Part shown: piece after piece, positions 24,674-36,595 of the stretch
Position numbering within the stretch: the first letter of the stretch is position 1
How the letters are laid out: every line of letters begins with the position of its first letter
Assembly (NCBI GenBank): GCA_025463765.1
Contig: JAODBC010000062.1
Coordinates: 1-38,253, forward strand
From: Subtercola sp.
GTDB taxonomy: Bacteria; Actinomycetota; Actinomycetes; Actinomycetales; Microbacteriaceae
Length of the DNA stretch: 38,253 nt
Reading direction: 5' to 3'
The notes under the pieces: model-generated
The model's input: only the letters and a program-made list of their open reading frames with translations
Told to the model about the DNA's origin: nothing
Database searches by the model: none
Made by a program: the position numbers and the translations under genes

Positions 24674-25720
24674 GTGTCTGATTCCCATTCCCCAGCGATT
24701 TCCGACGAGTCCGTCGAAGCCGCGGTCGCTGCTGCGCTCGCGGCCGTCGAGAGCGTCACCGACTCTGCCTCGCTGAAAATCGCCCGAAACGAGCACACCG
24801 GCGAGTCGTCGGTGCTCGCTCGTCTGAACGGCCAGCTGCGCTCGTTGCCCAACGACCAGAAGGCTTCCGCCGGTAAGCTCATCGGCCAGGCGCGGGCGCG
24901 GGTGAATCAGGCCTTCACGGCCAAAGAGCTCGATGTCGTCGCTCTGGAGAATAACGCGCAACTCGCGGCCGAGGCGCTCGACGTCACGGCTCTTGCGGTA
25001 CGCAAGCACCTGGGTGCACGGCATCCACTCTCTTTGCTGCAAGAGAAGGTGGGCGACATCTTCGTGAGCATGGGGTGGGAGGTAGCCGAGGGCCCCGAGC
25101 TCGAGAACGAGTGGTTCAACTTCGACGCGCTGAATTTCGACGCCGATCACCCGGCACGCGCGATGCAAGACACGTTCTTCGTCGAGCCGGTGCAGTCGCA
25201 CCTGCTGCTGCGCACGCACACCTCACCCGTGCAGATTCGGTCGTTGCTCGAGCGTGAGCTGCCGGTGTATGTCATCGCGCCCGGGCGCACCTATCGCACC
25301 GACGAACTCGATGCCACGCACACCCCAGTCTTCAGCCAGATCGAGGGCATCGCCGTCGACAAAGGCCTCACCATGGCACACCTGCGCGGCACTCTCGAGC
25401 TGTTCGCGCGGCAGATGTTCGGCGACGAGGCGAAGATTCGTCTGCGCCCCAACTATTTTCCGTTCACCGAACCCAGCGCCGAGATGGATGTCTGGCAGCC
25501 GCGCGCAAAGGGTGGCGCCCGCTGGGTCGAATGGGGCGGGTGCGGCATGGTGAACCCGAACGTGCTGCTCTCGGCCGGCATCGATCCCGACGAGTACTCG
25601 GGCTTCGCGTTCGGTATGGGTATCGAGCGCACGCTGCAGTTCCGCAACAACCTCAACGACATGCGCGACATGGTCGAGGGTGACGTGCGGTTCAGTCAGC
25701 AATTCGGAATGGTGGTCTGA
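24674..25720 (+). CDS. pheS: Phenylalanine--tRNA ligase alpha subunit
   Basis: A 348-residue class II synthetase subunit that activates Phe. The N-terminal coiled coil of about 90 residues contacts tRNA-Phe. The catalytic core follows: motif 1 region HPLSLLQEKVGDIFVSMGW, motif 2 QIRSLLERELPVYVIAPGRTYRTDELDATHTPVFSQIEG in outline, and motif 3 FAFGMGIERTLQ. VWQPRAKGGARWVEWGGCGMVNP-type residues line the Phe pocket. pheT begins two bases after the stop, giving an alpha2-beta2 enzyme from one transcript. Confidence 0.96.
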   Translation: MSDSHSPAISDESVEAAVAAALAAVESVTDSASLKIARNEHTGESSVLARLNGQLRSLPNDQKASAGKLIGQARARVNQAFTAKELDVVALENNAQLAAEALDVTALAVRKHLGARHPLSLLQEKVGDIFVSMGWEVAEGPELENEWFNFDALNFDADHPARAMQDTFFVEPVQSHLLLRTHTSPVQIRSLLERELPVYVIAPGRTYRTDELDATHTPVFSQIEGIAVDKGLTMAHLRGTLELFARQMFGDEAKIRLRPNYFPFTEPSAEMDVWQPRAKGGARWVEWGGCGMVNPNVLLSAGIDPDEYSGFAFGMGIERTLQFRNNLNDMRDMVEGDVRFSQQFGMVV

Positions 25721-25722
25721 CC

Positions 25723-28260
25723 ATGAGAATTCCCATCAGCTGGCTCGCCGAGTTCGTGGCGCTGCCCGCAGGCACAACGGTCGCCGACATTCACGCGGCG
25801 CTCGTCAAGGTCGGGCTCGAAGAAGAGGGCTCGCACGACTTCGACATCGCGGGCCCGGTCGTCGTCGGCGAGGTACTCGAGTTCGGCGAAGAGCCGCAGA
25901 CCAACGGAAAAACCATCCGCTGGTGCAGCGTACGTGTCGCGCCGGCCGGGCAGAGTGCCGCCGACGGCGGGGCGGATGTTCGGGGCATCGTCTGTGGCGC
26001 GCACAACTTCTTCGTGGGCGACAAAGTGGTCGTCACGCTTCCGGGTGCCGTGTTGCCCGGTGGTTTCGCCATCGCCGCCCGCAAGACCTACGGTCACGTC
26101 TCCGACGGCATGATCGCCTCCGCTCGCGAACTCGGGCTCGGCGACGATCACGACGGCATTCTGCGGTTGACGACGCTCGGGCTCGACCCCGAGGCCGGAA
26201 CCGACGCGCTCAGCCTGCTGAGCCTCGACGACGCCGCGGTCGAGGTGAACGTCACGCCCGATAGAGGGTATGCGTTCTCGATCCGCGGCATTGCCCGCGA
26301 ATACGCGCACGCGACGGGCGCGATGTTCCGTGACCCCGCTGCAGCCGTCTCCGTCGACGCCGAGTCCGACGGCTTCTCGGTCGAGATCGACGATCGTGCG
26401 CCCATTCGAGGGCGCGTGGGCGCTACCGTCTTCGTGACCCGAGTCGTTCGCGGCGTCGACCCCACCGTGCCGAGTCCGGCGTGGCTGGTCTCGCGGCTCA
26501 AGCTCGCGGGAATCCGCTCGATCTCCCTGATCGTCGACATCTCCAACTACGTGATGCTCGAGCTGGGCCAGCCCATTCATACCTATGACCTCGACCGGCT
26601 CTCGGGCGGCATCGTGGTGCGTCGGGCCGAGCCCGGCGAGACTCTCGCGACGCTCGATGGCCAGACCCGCACGCTCGATTCCGAAGACCTGGTCATTACC
26701 GATGACTCTCGCGCGATCGGGCTCGCCGGAGTCATGGGCGGGGCCGCAACAGAGATCAGCGACGAGACGACCACTGTGCTGGTCGAGGCCGCGAACTTCG
26801 ACCCGGTGAGTGTCGCGCGCACGGCACGGCGCCACAAGCTGCCGAGCGAGGCAGCGAAGCGTTTCGAGCGCGGAGTCGACCCCGAGGTTGCTGCGGCAGC
26901 CGCGGCACGTGTTGTGCAGTTGCTCGAAGAACTCGCCGGTGGTCGGCCAGATTCGCTCGGTTCGACCTACAATGCGCACGATGAACTGCCGCCGATCTTC
27001 TTGCCGGATTCCTACATCTCGGGCCTGATCGGAGTCGACTACACCGAAGACGAGATCACCTCGTCGCTCATCGAGATCGGTGCGACCCTCGAATACGCGC
27101 GTGACGGGCTGCTCGTGTCGCCGCCGTCGTGGCGGCCCGACTTGACCCACAAGTCGACCCTGGCCGAAGAGGTCGCACGCATCGTCGGTTACTCGCGCAT
27201 TCCGAGCGTGGTACCCGTGGCTCCGCCGGGGCGCGGATATACCCGCGAGCAGAAGCTGCGTCGCCTGGCGGCAGAGACGCTTGCCGCGAGCGGATCGACC
27301 GAAGTTCTGGTCTACCCCTTCGTTTCGAGCGCATCGAACGACCTCTTCGGCACGCCCGGAGACGAAGCCGTAGCGGCGGTGAAGCTCGCAAACCCGATCG
27401 ACGGTGAGGTGCCATTCTTACGCACCTCGCTGCTTCCCGGGCTCATCGATGTGGCTCGCCGCAATCTTTCTCGCGGTCTCACCGACCTCGCGGTCTTCGA
27501 GATCGGGGCCGTCTTCCGCCCCGAGTCGGGCGTCGTTTACGGAGTCGCCGACGTTCCGCTCGGCGCCGCACTGCCCCCAGCCGAGACCCTCGCCGAGCTC
27601 AATGCGAGCATCCCGCCGCAGCCGTGGCACGTCGGCTTGCTGTTCATCGGTAACTCCATAGAAAAGCAGCCCGGCCAGCCTGCTGTGCACGTGGGAATCG
27701 CCGACGCGCTCGACACCGTGCGTGTACTGGCGACCGCACTCGATGTGCCCATCGAGATTCGACAGGGCACACACAAGGCGCTGCACCCGGGCCGCACGGC
27801 TGAGATCGTGGTGCCTGCCGCAGCGGCGGGGGTCGTACACGTCGGTTTCGTCGGAGAGCTGCTTCCCACTCTGGCCGACGAATTCGACTTGCCCCGCGTG
27901 GTCGCGGTGGCTGAACTCGACCTCGACCTGCTCATCGAACTCGCCGCTCGCAGTGTGCAGGCGACACCGCTGGCCGGGTACCCCGCCGCCACCCAAGACG
28001 TTTCTCTGGTCGTGGCCGACTCGGTGCCGGCGGCAGAGGTGTTGCGCGCCGTCGAGAGTGGTGCGGGCGACCTGCTCGAGAGCATCCGGCTCGTCGACGA
28101 CTACCGCGGCACCGGAATCGACGCTGGCTTCAAGTCGCTGACCTTCGCCCTGCGTTTTCGGGCACCCGACCGCACGCTCACCGCCGCCGAGGCGAGCGAA
28201 GCGCGTATCGCCGGCGCGGCCGAGGCCTCCCGACGATTCGGTGCGACGATTCGCGAGTAG
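25723..28260 (+). CDS. pheT: Phenylalanine--tRNA ligase beta subunit
   Basis: An 845-residue protein. It starts MRIPISWLAEFV. The EMAP/OB tRNA-binding domain spans about 40-155 (VVVGEVLEF, RGIVCGAHNF). The B3/B4 editing region follows (VNVTPDRGYAFSIRGIARE, SNYVMLELGQPIHTYDLDRL), which hydrolyses mischarged Tyr-tRNA. The B5 domain (LPDSYISGLIGVDYT to PSWRPDLTHKSTLAEEVARIVGY) comes next. The FDX-ACB anticodon domain is at the C-terminus (PLAGYPAATQDVSLVVAD to FRAPDRTLTAAEA). Start and length are normal for the family. Confidence 0.96.
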   Translation: MRIPISWLAEFVALPAGTTVADIHAALVKVGLEEEGSHDFDIAGPVVVGEVLEFGEEPQTNGKTIRWCSVRVAPAGQSAADGGADVRGIVCGAHNFFVGDKVVVTLPGAVLPGGFAIAARKTYGHVSDGMIASARELGLGDDHDGILRLTTLGLDPEAGTDALSLLSLDDAAVEVNVTPDRGYAFSIRGIAREYAHATGAMFRDPAAAVSVDAESDGFSVEIDDRAPIRGRVGATVFVTRVVRGVDPTVPSPAWLVSRLKLAGIRSISLIVDISNYVMLELGQPIHTYDLDRLSGGIVVRRAEPGETLATLDGQTRTLDSEDLVITDDSRAIGLAGVMGGAATEISDETTTVLVEAANFDPVSVARTARRHKLPSEAAKRFERGVDPEVAAAAAARVVQLLEELAGGRPDSLGSTYNAHDELPPIFLPDSYISGLIGVDYTEDEITSSLIEIGATLEYARDGLLVSPPSWRPDLTHKSTLAEEVARIVGYSRIPSVVPVAPPGRGYTREQKLRRLAAETLAASGSTEVLVYPFVSSASNDLFGTPGDEAVAAVKLANPIDGEVPFLRTSLLPGLIDVARRNLSRGLTDLAVFEIGAVFRPESGVVYGVADVPLGAALPPAETLAELNASIPPQPWHVGLLFIGNSIEKQPGQPAVHVGIADALDTVRVLATALDVPIEIRQGTHKALHPGRTAEIVVPAAAAGVVHVGFVGELLPTLADEFDLPRVVAVAELDLDLLIELAARSVQATPLAGYPAATQDVSLVVADSVPAAEVLRAVESGAGDLLESIRLVDDYRGTGIDAGFKSLTFALRFRAPDRTLTAAEASEARIAGAAEASRRFGATIRE

Positions 28261-28351
28261 CGCATCGTCGCGCCGGCCGTGTGCCGGCCTCATCGGCTGT
28301 GCGAGCATTCGGCGCGCACGGCCCGGGATCAGTGCAGGTGTGGGCGAAGGG

Positions 28352-28363
28352 TAGATTTGAATC
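28352..28363 (+). promoter_or_regulatory. Leaderless-type promoter of the arg operon (TAGATT, 6-bp spacer)
   Basis: TAGATT at 28352-28357 is followed by six bases and then ATG 28364. It would drive argC and the overlapping genes behind it. Confidence 0.5.
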
Positions 28364-29410
28364 ATGGTGTATTCGGTAGCAGTCGCGGGCGCAAGCGGGT
28401 ATGCGGGCGGCGAGTTGCTGCGCCTGCTCGCGGGTCATCCCGAGCTCGAGGTGCGAACGGTCACGGCGAACAACAATGCCGGCCAGCCGCTGCTGAGCGT
28501 GCATCCGCACCTGCGCTCATACGGCGATCTCGTCTTGAGCGACACCACGCCCGAGGTGCTCGCCGGTCATGACGTCGTCTTTCTGGCCCTGCCGCACGGC
28601 AAGTCCGGCGCCATCACCGAGCAGCTCGACGCCGATACGCTTGTCGTCGATTGCGGTGCCGATCATCGGCTCGTCGACGAAGCCGATTGGGCGACCTTCT
28701 ACGGCGGCGAATTCTATGGATCGTGGCCGTACGGCCTGCCCGAGTTGCTCGTCGAGAACCACGAGCGCCAGCGTTCTCGCCTCGCGGGCGTGAAACGTAT
28801 CGCCGTGCCCGGCTGTAATGTCACAGCGATCAGCCTCGGTCTCGCTCCGGGTTTGCAGGCCGGCGTCATTCAGCCGACCGACCTCGTCGCCGTGCTGGCC
28901 GTCGGCCCCTCGGGAGCCGGCAAGAGTCTGCGCACCAACCTGCTCGCCTCCGAGATTCTCGGGTCGGCGAGTGCGTACGGCGTCGGCGGCACCCATCGAC
29001 ACAACCCGGAGATCGTGCAGAACCTCTCGGCATCCGCCGGCTCGCCGGTGACGGTCTCCTTCACCCCCGTTCTCGTGCCGATGGCACGCGGAATTCTGGC
29101 GACCTCGACCGCCCGACTCGCTGCCGGTGTCACGGCGCACGATGTTCGGTCGGCGTGGGTCAACGCCTACGCAGCCGAACCGTTCGTCCATGTTCTGCCG
29201 GAGGGGCAGTTTCCCTCCGTCTCCGACGTGACCGGCGCCAACACCGCACTGATCGGCATCGCCGTCGACGAGGCCGCCGATCGGGTGGTCACGGTCACCG
29301 CGATCGACAATCTCGTCAAAGGCACCGCGGGCGCCGCCATCCAGTCGACCAACATCGCGCTCGGACTGCCCGAGACGCTCGGCCTGCCGTTGAACGGAGT
29401 CGCCCCGTGA
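28364..29410 (+). CDS. argC: N-acetyl-gamma-glutamyl-phosphate reductase
   Basis: A 348-residue NADPH-dependent enzyme that makes N-acetylglutamate semialdehyde. The nucleotide-binding motif [17 protein letters not shown] is at the N-terminus. The catalytic cysteine is C151 in [15 protein letters not shown], and [15 protein letters not shown] is the substrate loop. Its stop overlaps the argJ start (GTGA). It is the first gene of argCJBDFH. Confidence 0.97.
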   Translation: MVYSVAVAGASGYAGGELLRLLAGHPELEVRTVTANNNAGQPLLSVHPHLRSYGDLVLSDTTPEVLAGHDVVFLALPHGKSGAITEQLDADTLVVDCGADHRLVDEADWATFYGGEFYGSWPYGLPELLVENHERQRSRLAGVKRIAVPGCNVTAISLGLAPGLQAGVIQPTDLVAVLAVGPSGAGKSLRTNLLASEILGSASAYGVGGTHRHNPEIVQNLSASAGSPVTVSFTPVLVPMARGILATSTARLAAGVTAHDVRSAWVNAYAAEPFVHVLPEGQFPSVSDVTGANTALIGIAVDEAADRVVTVTAIDNLVKGTAGAAIQSTNIALGLPETLGLPLNGVAP

Positions 29411-30573
29411 GTGTCACCACCCCCGCCGGTTTCGAGGCGGCCGGAATCGCTCGTGGGCTGAAGTCCACCGGCGCCCTCGATCTCGCCCTGGTCGTGAACC
29501 GGGGGCCGCGTAACGCGGCCGCTGCCGTGTTCACCTCGAATCGCTGCAAAGCCAACCCGATTCTGTGGTCTGAGCAGGTGGTCGACGACGGGGTCGTCTC
29601 AGCGGTCATCCTCAACTCCGGCGGCGCGAACTGCTACACCGGGTCGTTCGGCTTTCAGACCACGCATCAGACGGCCGAGGCCGTCGCCGAGACCCTCGGT
29701 ATCGCGGCGGCAGACGTCATCGTGTGTTCGACCGGGCTCATCGGCACCGGTGACCAGGTCTTTCGCGACAAGGTCGTCGGCGGGGTGGCGCCGGTCGTCG
29801 CAGCCTTGCGAGCCGACGGTGGCGGCGATGCCGCGCTGGCCATCATGACGACCGACACCAAGCCGAAGCAGGCTGTCGCGGGGGGCGACGGATGGTCGAT
29901 CGGCGGTATGGCGAAAGGAGCCGGCATGCTCGCTCCGGGCCTTGCCACCATGCTCGTCGTGATCACGACCGACGCCGATCTGCCCTCTGCCGTGCTCGAT
30001 ACGGCCCTGCGGGCGGCCACGCGGGTGTCCTTCGACCGTCTCGACTCCGACGGCTGTATGTCGACGAACGATACGGTCGCCCTGATGGCGAGCGGAGCAT
30101 CCGGAATCAGCCCCGACGTCGCCGAGTTCACGACAGCGCTGACGGCGCTCTGCCACGACCTCGCCTTGCAGCTGCAGGCCGACGCCGAAGGGGCGAGCCA
30201 CGACATCACCATCACCGTGGTCAACGCCGAGGCCGAAGACCAGGCGGTCGTTGTGGCCCGCGCCGTTTCCCGCAGCAATCTGTTCAAGGCGGCGATCTTC
30301 GGCAACGATCCGAACTGGGGTCGCGTGCTGGCCGCAGCAGGCACAGTGCCCGAGGCCGAAGCGACCTTCGACCCGTACAACATCGATGTGACGATCAACG
30401 GCGTAATGATCTGCAAGGCGGGTGAGCCCTTCGAAGACCGCGACCTGATCGACCTCACGCCGAGGGCCGTCACGGTGCTCATCGATCTGCATGCCGGAAC
30501 CGAATGCGCGTCGATCTACACAAACGATTTGACCCACGACTACGTGCACGAGAACAGCGCGTACGCGAGCTGA
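29407..30573 (+). CDS. argJ: Bifunctional ornithine acetyltransferase / N-acetylglutamate synthase
   Basis: A 388-residue self-cleaving N-terminal-nucleophile enzyme that recycles the acetyl group from N-acetylornithine to glutamate. The autoproteolysis site is A180-T181 in [11 protein letters not shown], with T181 becoming the nucleophile. KGAGM upstream and [21 protein letters not shown] downstream are family signatures. The frame is open far upstream, but GTG 29407, overlapping the argC stop, gives the normal start ([18 protein letters not shown]). Confidence 0.96.
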   Translation: MSVTTPAGFEAAGIARGLKSTGALDLALVVNRGPRNAAAAVFTSNRCKANPILWSEQVVDDGVVSAVILNSGGANCYTGSFGFQTTHQTAEAVAETLGIAAADVIVCSTGLIGTGDQVFRDKVVGGVAPVVAALRADGGGDAALAIMTTDTKPKQAVAGGDGWSIGGMAKGAGMLAPGLATMLVVITTDADLPSAVLDTALRAATRVSFDRLDSDGCMSTNDTVALMASGASGISPDVAEFTTALTALCHDLALQLQADAEGASHDITITVVNAEAEDQAVVVARAVSRSNLFKAAIFGNDPNWGRVLAAAGTVPEAEATFDPYNIDVTINGVMICKAGEPFEDRDLIDLTPRAVTVLIDLHAGTECASIYTNDLTHDYVHENSAYAS

Positions 30574-31511
30574 TGACCGATAACTCTCACGATCTCGCCG
30601 CCGTCAAAGCAGCCACGCTGATCGAGTCGCTGCCCTGGCTGAAGACGTTCCATGACCAGATCATGGTCATCAAGTTCGGCGGCAACGCCATGGTCGACCC
30701 CGAACTGCAGCGCACTTTCGCCGAAGACATCGTGTATCTGCGCTACGCGGGCATCAAGCCCGTCGTCGTGCACGGCGGTGGCCCGCAAATCTCCCGGATG
30801 CTCGACCGACTCGGCATCGAAAGCGAGTTCCGCGGCGGCTACCGTGTCACCAGCCCCGAGGCGATGGATGTCGTTCGTATGGTGCTCACCGGCCAGATCA
30901 GCCGTGACATCGTGACGCACATCAACGAACACGGCCCCTTGGCGATCGCGATCTCGGGTGAAGACGCCGGGCTTTTCGAGGGGCAGAAGCGGTTCATCGA
31001 GATCGCGGGAGAGACCGTCGATCTCGGGCTCGTCGGCGATGTTGTGGGCGTCAACCCCGAAACGGTGCTCGAGCACCTCGCCGCCGGGCGGATTCCCGTC
31101 ATCTCGTCGATCGCTCCCGATCGTGACGAGCCGGGGCAGGTACTGAACATCAACGCCGACGCCGCGACCGCTGCGCTCGCTGTCTCGCTCGGCGCCGCGA
31201 AGCTGGTCATCCTGACCGACGTCGCCGGGCTCTATTCCGATTGGCCGAACCGCGATTCGCTCGTCTCGGTGATCGGTTCAGACGCGCTTCGTGATCTGCT
31301 GCCGAGCCTCGAATCCGGCATGATTCCGAAGATGTCGGCGTGCCTCGAAGCCGTCGACGGGGGAGTAGCCAAGGCGGCCATCATCGACGGCCGCATCCCG
31401 CACTCGATTCTGCTCGAGGTCTTCACGCAGAGCGGCATCGGCACCGAAGTGGTGACCGATGCCGAGAAGACGGTGCGAGCAGAGAAAGCCGTTACAGAGG
31501 AGTACTTGTGA
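30573..31511 (+). CDS. argB: Acetylglutamate kinase
   Basis: A 312-residue amino-acid kinase. The motifs [20 protein letters not shown] and the C-terminal nucleotide-binding region ([31 protein letters not shown]) are complete. The ATG overlaps the argJ stop by one base (TGATG). An N-terminal helix of about 30 residues before the first strand is of the type linked to hexameric, arginine-inhibited enzymes; feedback inhibition is inferred. Confidence 0.97.
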   Translation: MTDNSHDLAAVKAATLIESLPWLKTFHDQIMVIKFGGNAMVDPELQRTFAEDIVYLRYAGIKPVVVHGGGPQISRMLDRLGIESEFRGGYRVTSPEAMDVVRMVLTGQISRDIVTHINEHGPLAIAISGEDAGLFEGQKRFIEIAGETVDLGLVGDVVGVNPETVLEHLAAGRIPVISSIAPDRDEPGQVLNINADAATAALAVSLGAAKLVILTDVAGLYSDWPNRDSLVSVIGSDALRDLLPSLESGMIPKMSACLEAVDGGVAKAAIIDGRIPHSILLEVFTQSGIGTEVVTDAEKTVRAEKAVTEEYL

Positions 31512-32785
31512 CAACACAACCTGACGTGATTCAGTCCAGCTGGGTCGACACCTTCAACGAGTCGCTGATGCGCACGATGGGTCAGCCCCTGGCCCTGCTG
31601 ACCCACGGGCGCGGTGCCTTCGTGTGGGATGAGAACGAGAAGGAGTACCTCGACTTTCTCGCAGGCATCGCCGTCAACTCGCTCGGCCATGCGCATCCGG
31701 TGGTCATCGAGGCTGTCACTCGACAGGTCAGCACCCTTGCGCACGTCTCGAACTACTTCTCGACGCGCCCGCAACTGGCGCTCGCCGAACGTCTCAAGCG
31801 CATCACCGGCGCGGGCCCCGAAGGCCGCGCATATTTCTGCAACTCCGGCGCCGAGGCGAACGAGGCGGCGTTCAAGCTGGCCCGGCTGAACAGCTCGGGC
31901 AGGCGCACGAAGATCGTTTCGCTGAACAACTCGTTCCACGGCCGCACGATGGGTTCGCTCGCGCTCACCGGCAAGCGCGAGATGCAGGCGCCGTTCGACC
32001 CGATGCCGGGCGGGGTCATCCACATCGATTCCACGATCGCCGCACTCGAGGCGACCATCGACGACACCGTTGCAGCGCTCTTTCTCGAGCCCATCAAGGG
32101 CGAAGCGGGTGTGGTCGACCTGCCAGAGGGGTACCTCGTGCGCGCTCGTGAACTCACCGAACAACACGGCGTACTGCTTATTCTCGACGAGATTCAGACC
32201 GGCGTCGGCCGCACCGGCCGGTGGTTCGCCTACGAGCACGCCGGAATCAAGCCCGACGCGGTGACCATCGCCAAGGGCATGGCCGGTGGAATCCCCATCG
32301 GTTCGCTCGTCACGTTCGGCTGGGCATCCGACCTGTTCCAGCGCGGCATGCACGGCAGCACCTTCGGCGGCAACCCGCTCGCCACGGCCACCGCCAACGC
32401 GGTACTCGAAGAGATCGAGCAGGCCGGTCTCGTCGACAACGCCGAGCGCAAGGGAATTCTGATTCGCGAGCGCGTCGCCGCGCTGAACTCGCCGCTCATC
32501 AAAGAGATCCGCGGCCACGGGCTGTTGATCGGGCTCGGTCTCTCTGAGCCGATCGCCCTGAAGCTGGCTGCTGCGGCGATGGATGCCGGGCTCATCATCA
32601 ACGCGGCGAACGAGTCGAGCATCCGCCTGGCTCCGCCCCTGATCATCCGCGAGCTCGAGGTCGACATCTTCATCACCCGCCTCAGCGTGGCTCTCACCGC
32701 CCTCGGTTACCCGCCCGCCTCCGTCGAATCCGTACCCGACGACCCCGACTCTGAGCCCGTTCCAGAACCCGAAAGCACCACATGA
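31508..32785 (+). CDS. argD: Acetylornithine aminotransferase
   Basis: A 425-residue class III PLP aminotransferase that forms N-acetylornithine. [17 protein letters not shown] and [14 protein letters not shown] are in the N-terminal half. [13 protein letters not shown] holds the PLP-contact Asp, and K256 in [14 protein letters not shown] is the Schiff-base lysine. GTG 31508 overlaps the argB stop (GTGA). The last 25 residues are an acidic/Pro tail not usual in the family. Confidence 0.96.
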   Translation: MTTQPDVIQSSWVDTFNESLMRTMGQPLALLTHGRGAFVWDENEKEYLDFLAGIAVNSLGHAHPVVIEAVTRQVSTLAHVSNYFSTRPQLALAERLKRITGAGPEGRAYFCNSGAEANEAAFKLARLNSSGRRTKIVSLNNSFHGRTMGSLALTGKREMQAPFDPMPGGVIHIDSTIAALEATIDDTVAALFLEPIKGEAGVVDLPEGYLVRARELTEQHGVLLILDEIQTGVGRTGRWFAYEHAGIKPDAVTIAKGMAGGIPIGSLVTFGWASDLFQRGMHGSTFGGNPLATATANAVLEEIEQAGLVDNAERKGILIRERVAALNSPLIKEIRGHGLLIGLGLSEPIALKLAAAAMDAGLIINAANESSIRLAPPLIIRELEVDIFITRLSVALTALGYPPASVESVPDDPDSEPVPEPESTT

Positions 32786-33705
32786 CCCGCCACTTTCTTC
32801 GCGACGACGACCTGACTCCCGCCGAACAGGCCGAGATCCTCGACCTTGCTGCAGAACTGAAGCGCGACCGTTTCGCTACGAAGCCGCTGGCCGGCCCGCA
32901 GACCGTCGCCGTCATCTTCGACAAGTCGTCGACCCGCACCCGCGTCTCGTTCGCCGTCGGAATCGCCGACCTCGGCGGCAGCCCGCTCATCATCAGCACG
33001 GCGAACAGCCAGTTGAGTGGCAAAGAGACCGCGACAGACACCGCCCGTGTTCTCGAACGCCAGGTCGCCGCCATCGTCTGGCGCACCTATGCCCAGAGCG
33101 GGCTTGAAGACATGGCTCGCGGCACGACGGTTCCCGTGGTCAATGCGCTGTCTGACGACTTTCATCCGTGCCAGCTGCTCGCCGACCTGCTGACCATTCG
33201 CGAGCACCGTGGTGATCTCGCCGGCCTGACCGTCAGCTTTCTCGGCGACGGCGCCAGCAATATGGGTCAGTCGTACCTACTCGCCTGTGCCACGGCCGGC
33301 ATGCACGTGCGGGTTGCTGCTCCGGAGAGTTATGCGCCCGCCGCCGCGGTGGTTCAGGATGCCCGGGCCATCGCCGCGCGCACCGGGGGTTCGGCCACCG
33401 TGCTCGTCGACCCGGTCGAAGCAGTGACTGGCGCCGATGTTGTTGTCACCGACACGTGGGTTTCGATGGGCAAAGAAGACGAGAAGGCCGCACGGGTCAA
33501 GGTCTTCGGCGGCTATCAGGTCGACCAGGCGCTGATGGCACACGCCAAGCCCGACGCACTTTTCATGCACTGCCTGCCGGCCGACCGCGGCTACGAGGTG
33601 GCAGCCGATGTCATCGACGGCCCGCAGAGCGTCATCTGGAATGAAGCCGAGAATCGCCTGCACGCCCAAAAGGCTCTGCTGGTGTGGCTGCTGCGCCAGC
33701 AATGA
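32782..33705 (+). CDS. argF: Ornithine carbamoyltransferase
   Basis: A 307-residue enzyme that condenses ornithine and carbamoyl phosphate to citrulline. The carbamoyl-phosphate motif is STRTR (50-54), followed by FHPCQLLADLLT, the ornithine loop VTDTWVSMG and the active-site segment MHCLPADRG. ATG 32782 overlaps the argD stop (ATGA). argR and argG, which usually follow in actinobacteria, are not here; the next gene is argH after a 64-base gap. Confidence 0.97.
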   Translation: MTRHFLRDDDLTPAEQAEILDLAAELKRDRFATKPLAGPQTVAVIFDKSSTRTRVSFAVGIADLGGSPLIISTANSQLSGKETATDTARVLERQVAAIVWRTYAQSGLEDMARGTTVPVVNALSDDFHPCQLLADLLTIREHRGDLAGLTVSFLGDGASNMGQSYLLACATAGMHVRVAAPESYAPAAAVVQDARAIAARTGGSATVLVDPVEAVTGADVVVTDTWVSMGKEDEKAARVKVFGGYQVDQALMAHAKPDALFMHCLPADRGYEVAADVIDGPQSVIWNEAENRLHAQKALLVWLLRQQ

Positions 33706-33735
33706 CGCCGCACGCGGGTACCGCAGACGGCCCCG

Positions 33736-35446
<1,711 letters not shown>

Positions 35447-35463
<17 letters not shown>

Positions 35464-36094
35464 GCCCGCTCGTGCGCGCTGGAACGACGCGGCGCTTGCC
35501 GAGCTGTTCGCGAGACCGTCGGTCGAGGTGGCGCCGCTCATTCTCGGCGCATTACTGAGCCGAGCGTCGCCCGAGGGAACCACCTCGCTGCGTATCACCG
35601 AGGTCGAAGCGTACCTCGGTGTGGGTGAAGACCCGGGATCGCACTCGTTCCGGGGCAAGACCCCTCGTAATGCCGTCATGTTCGGCGAACCGTTCCACCT
35701 GTATACGTACTTCACCTACGGCATGCACACGTGCGCGAACATCGTCTGCTCGCCGGTCGGGTCGGCAAGCGGTATCCTGCTGCGGGCCGGCGAGGTGGTC
35801 GACGGAATCGAGCTCGCTCGCGAACGACGGGGTGAGTCGGTACCTCTGCGTGACCTTGCGCGCGGCCCCGCTCGGCTCACCAAGGCGATGGGCATTCCTC
35901 TCGCCGATGGCGGCGCCTCGCTTTCGGTTTCGCCGTACGGATTGCGGATGCCCGATCATCCGGTACCGTTCGAAACCAGCCTGCGCACCGGACTCAGCGG
36001 GCTCGGCGGTGGCGCAGCCTACCCGTGGCGCTTCTTCATTGCGGGCGACCCCACCGTCTCGCCCTACAAACGCCACCCCAAGCTCGTGCCCTGA
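35447..36094 (+). CDS. 3-methyladenine DNA glycosylase (AAG/MPG family)
   Basis: A 215-residue base-excision repair enzyme that removes alkylated purines. The AAG fold motifs are visible: A-x-LILGALL, RITEVEAYLGVGEDPGSHSFRG with the catalytic Glu and substrate-binding residues, FGEPFHLYTYFTYGMHTCANIV, ASGILLRAGE and GPARLTKAMGI. GTG 35447 lies inside the preceding small gene, so the two may be coupled. Its stop abuts the stop of the convergent gene (TGATCA). Confidence 0.92.
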
Positions 36095-36511
36095 TCAACC
36101 ACCTGGCCAGTCGACCTCGACGCCGCTGTACCAGGCCAGCAGATCTGCGAGGTCGTCGAACGTCTCGGTCGCCGTCGTCTCAGCGTCATCGTTCCATCGA
36201 ATGACGACGTACCCGCCGTGGTCGCTCGGCAACGATTGGATGAGTACCCGATCGCTCTCGAATCCGCCGCTCACGACGACGCCCTCGACGCCGATGGGCG
36301 GTGGCGGCTCGGGGTGCGACCAATGAGTGGGGTTTGCCGCGAGCCAGAGCGCCAGAGAGGTGTCGTCAAGCACCGGATAGAGATCGAACTCTCCTTTCCA
36401 CACTGAGACGAGGTGTTCGTGGCGTTCGCGTCGGTCGATTCGAACGTTCCAGCCTTTGTACGGCCCTTCCGTCACGACCCCGACGATGTCGTGCGGCGGC
36501 TGGTTGATCAT
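36095..36511 (-). CDS. Hypothetical protein, function unknown
   Basis: A 138-residue soluble acidic protein. AAGGAG lies seven bases before the ATG on the minus strand, which makes expression likely. It alternates short beta-like stretches (GWNVRIDRR, HLVSVWKGE, GYVVIRWNDD) with a Pro-rich middle (PEPPPP) and ends in TFDDLADLLAWYSGVEVDWPGG. No family was recognised. It diverges from tyrS and converges on the DNA glycosylase gene. Confidence 0.65.
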   Translation of the reverse strand: MINQPPHDIVGVVTEGPYKGWNVRIDRRERHEHLVSVWKGEFDLYPVLDDTSLALWLAANPTHWSHPEPPPPIGVEGVVVSGGFESDRVLIQSLPSDHGGYVVIRWNDDAETTATETFDDLADLLAWYSGVEVDWPGG

Positions 36512-36582
36512 GACGAGACTCCTTAAGCTGACGACGCCTCACTATAGTAGCCGCTCAATTTCCCGACCGCAGTGGGCCGCTG

Positions 36583-36595
36583 TACCCTGAGAGGC
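36583..36595 (+). promoter_or_regulatory. Leaderless-type promoter of tyrS (TACCCT, 7-bp spacer)
   Basis: TACCCT at 36583-36588 ends seven bases before GTG 36596. GAGAGG lies in the spacer but is too close to the predicted RNA start to serve as a leader. Confidence 0.4.

Noticed and set aside
25696..27150. 484-codon minus-strand frame in pheT
   Set aside because: Shadow of pheT; no recognisable motifs.
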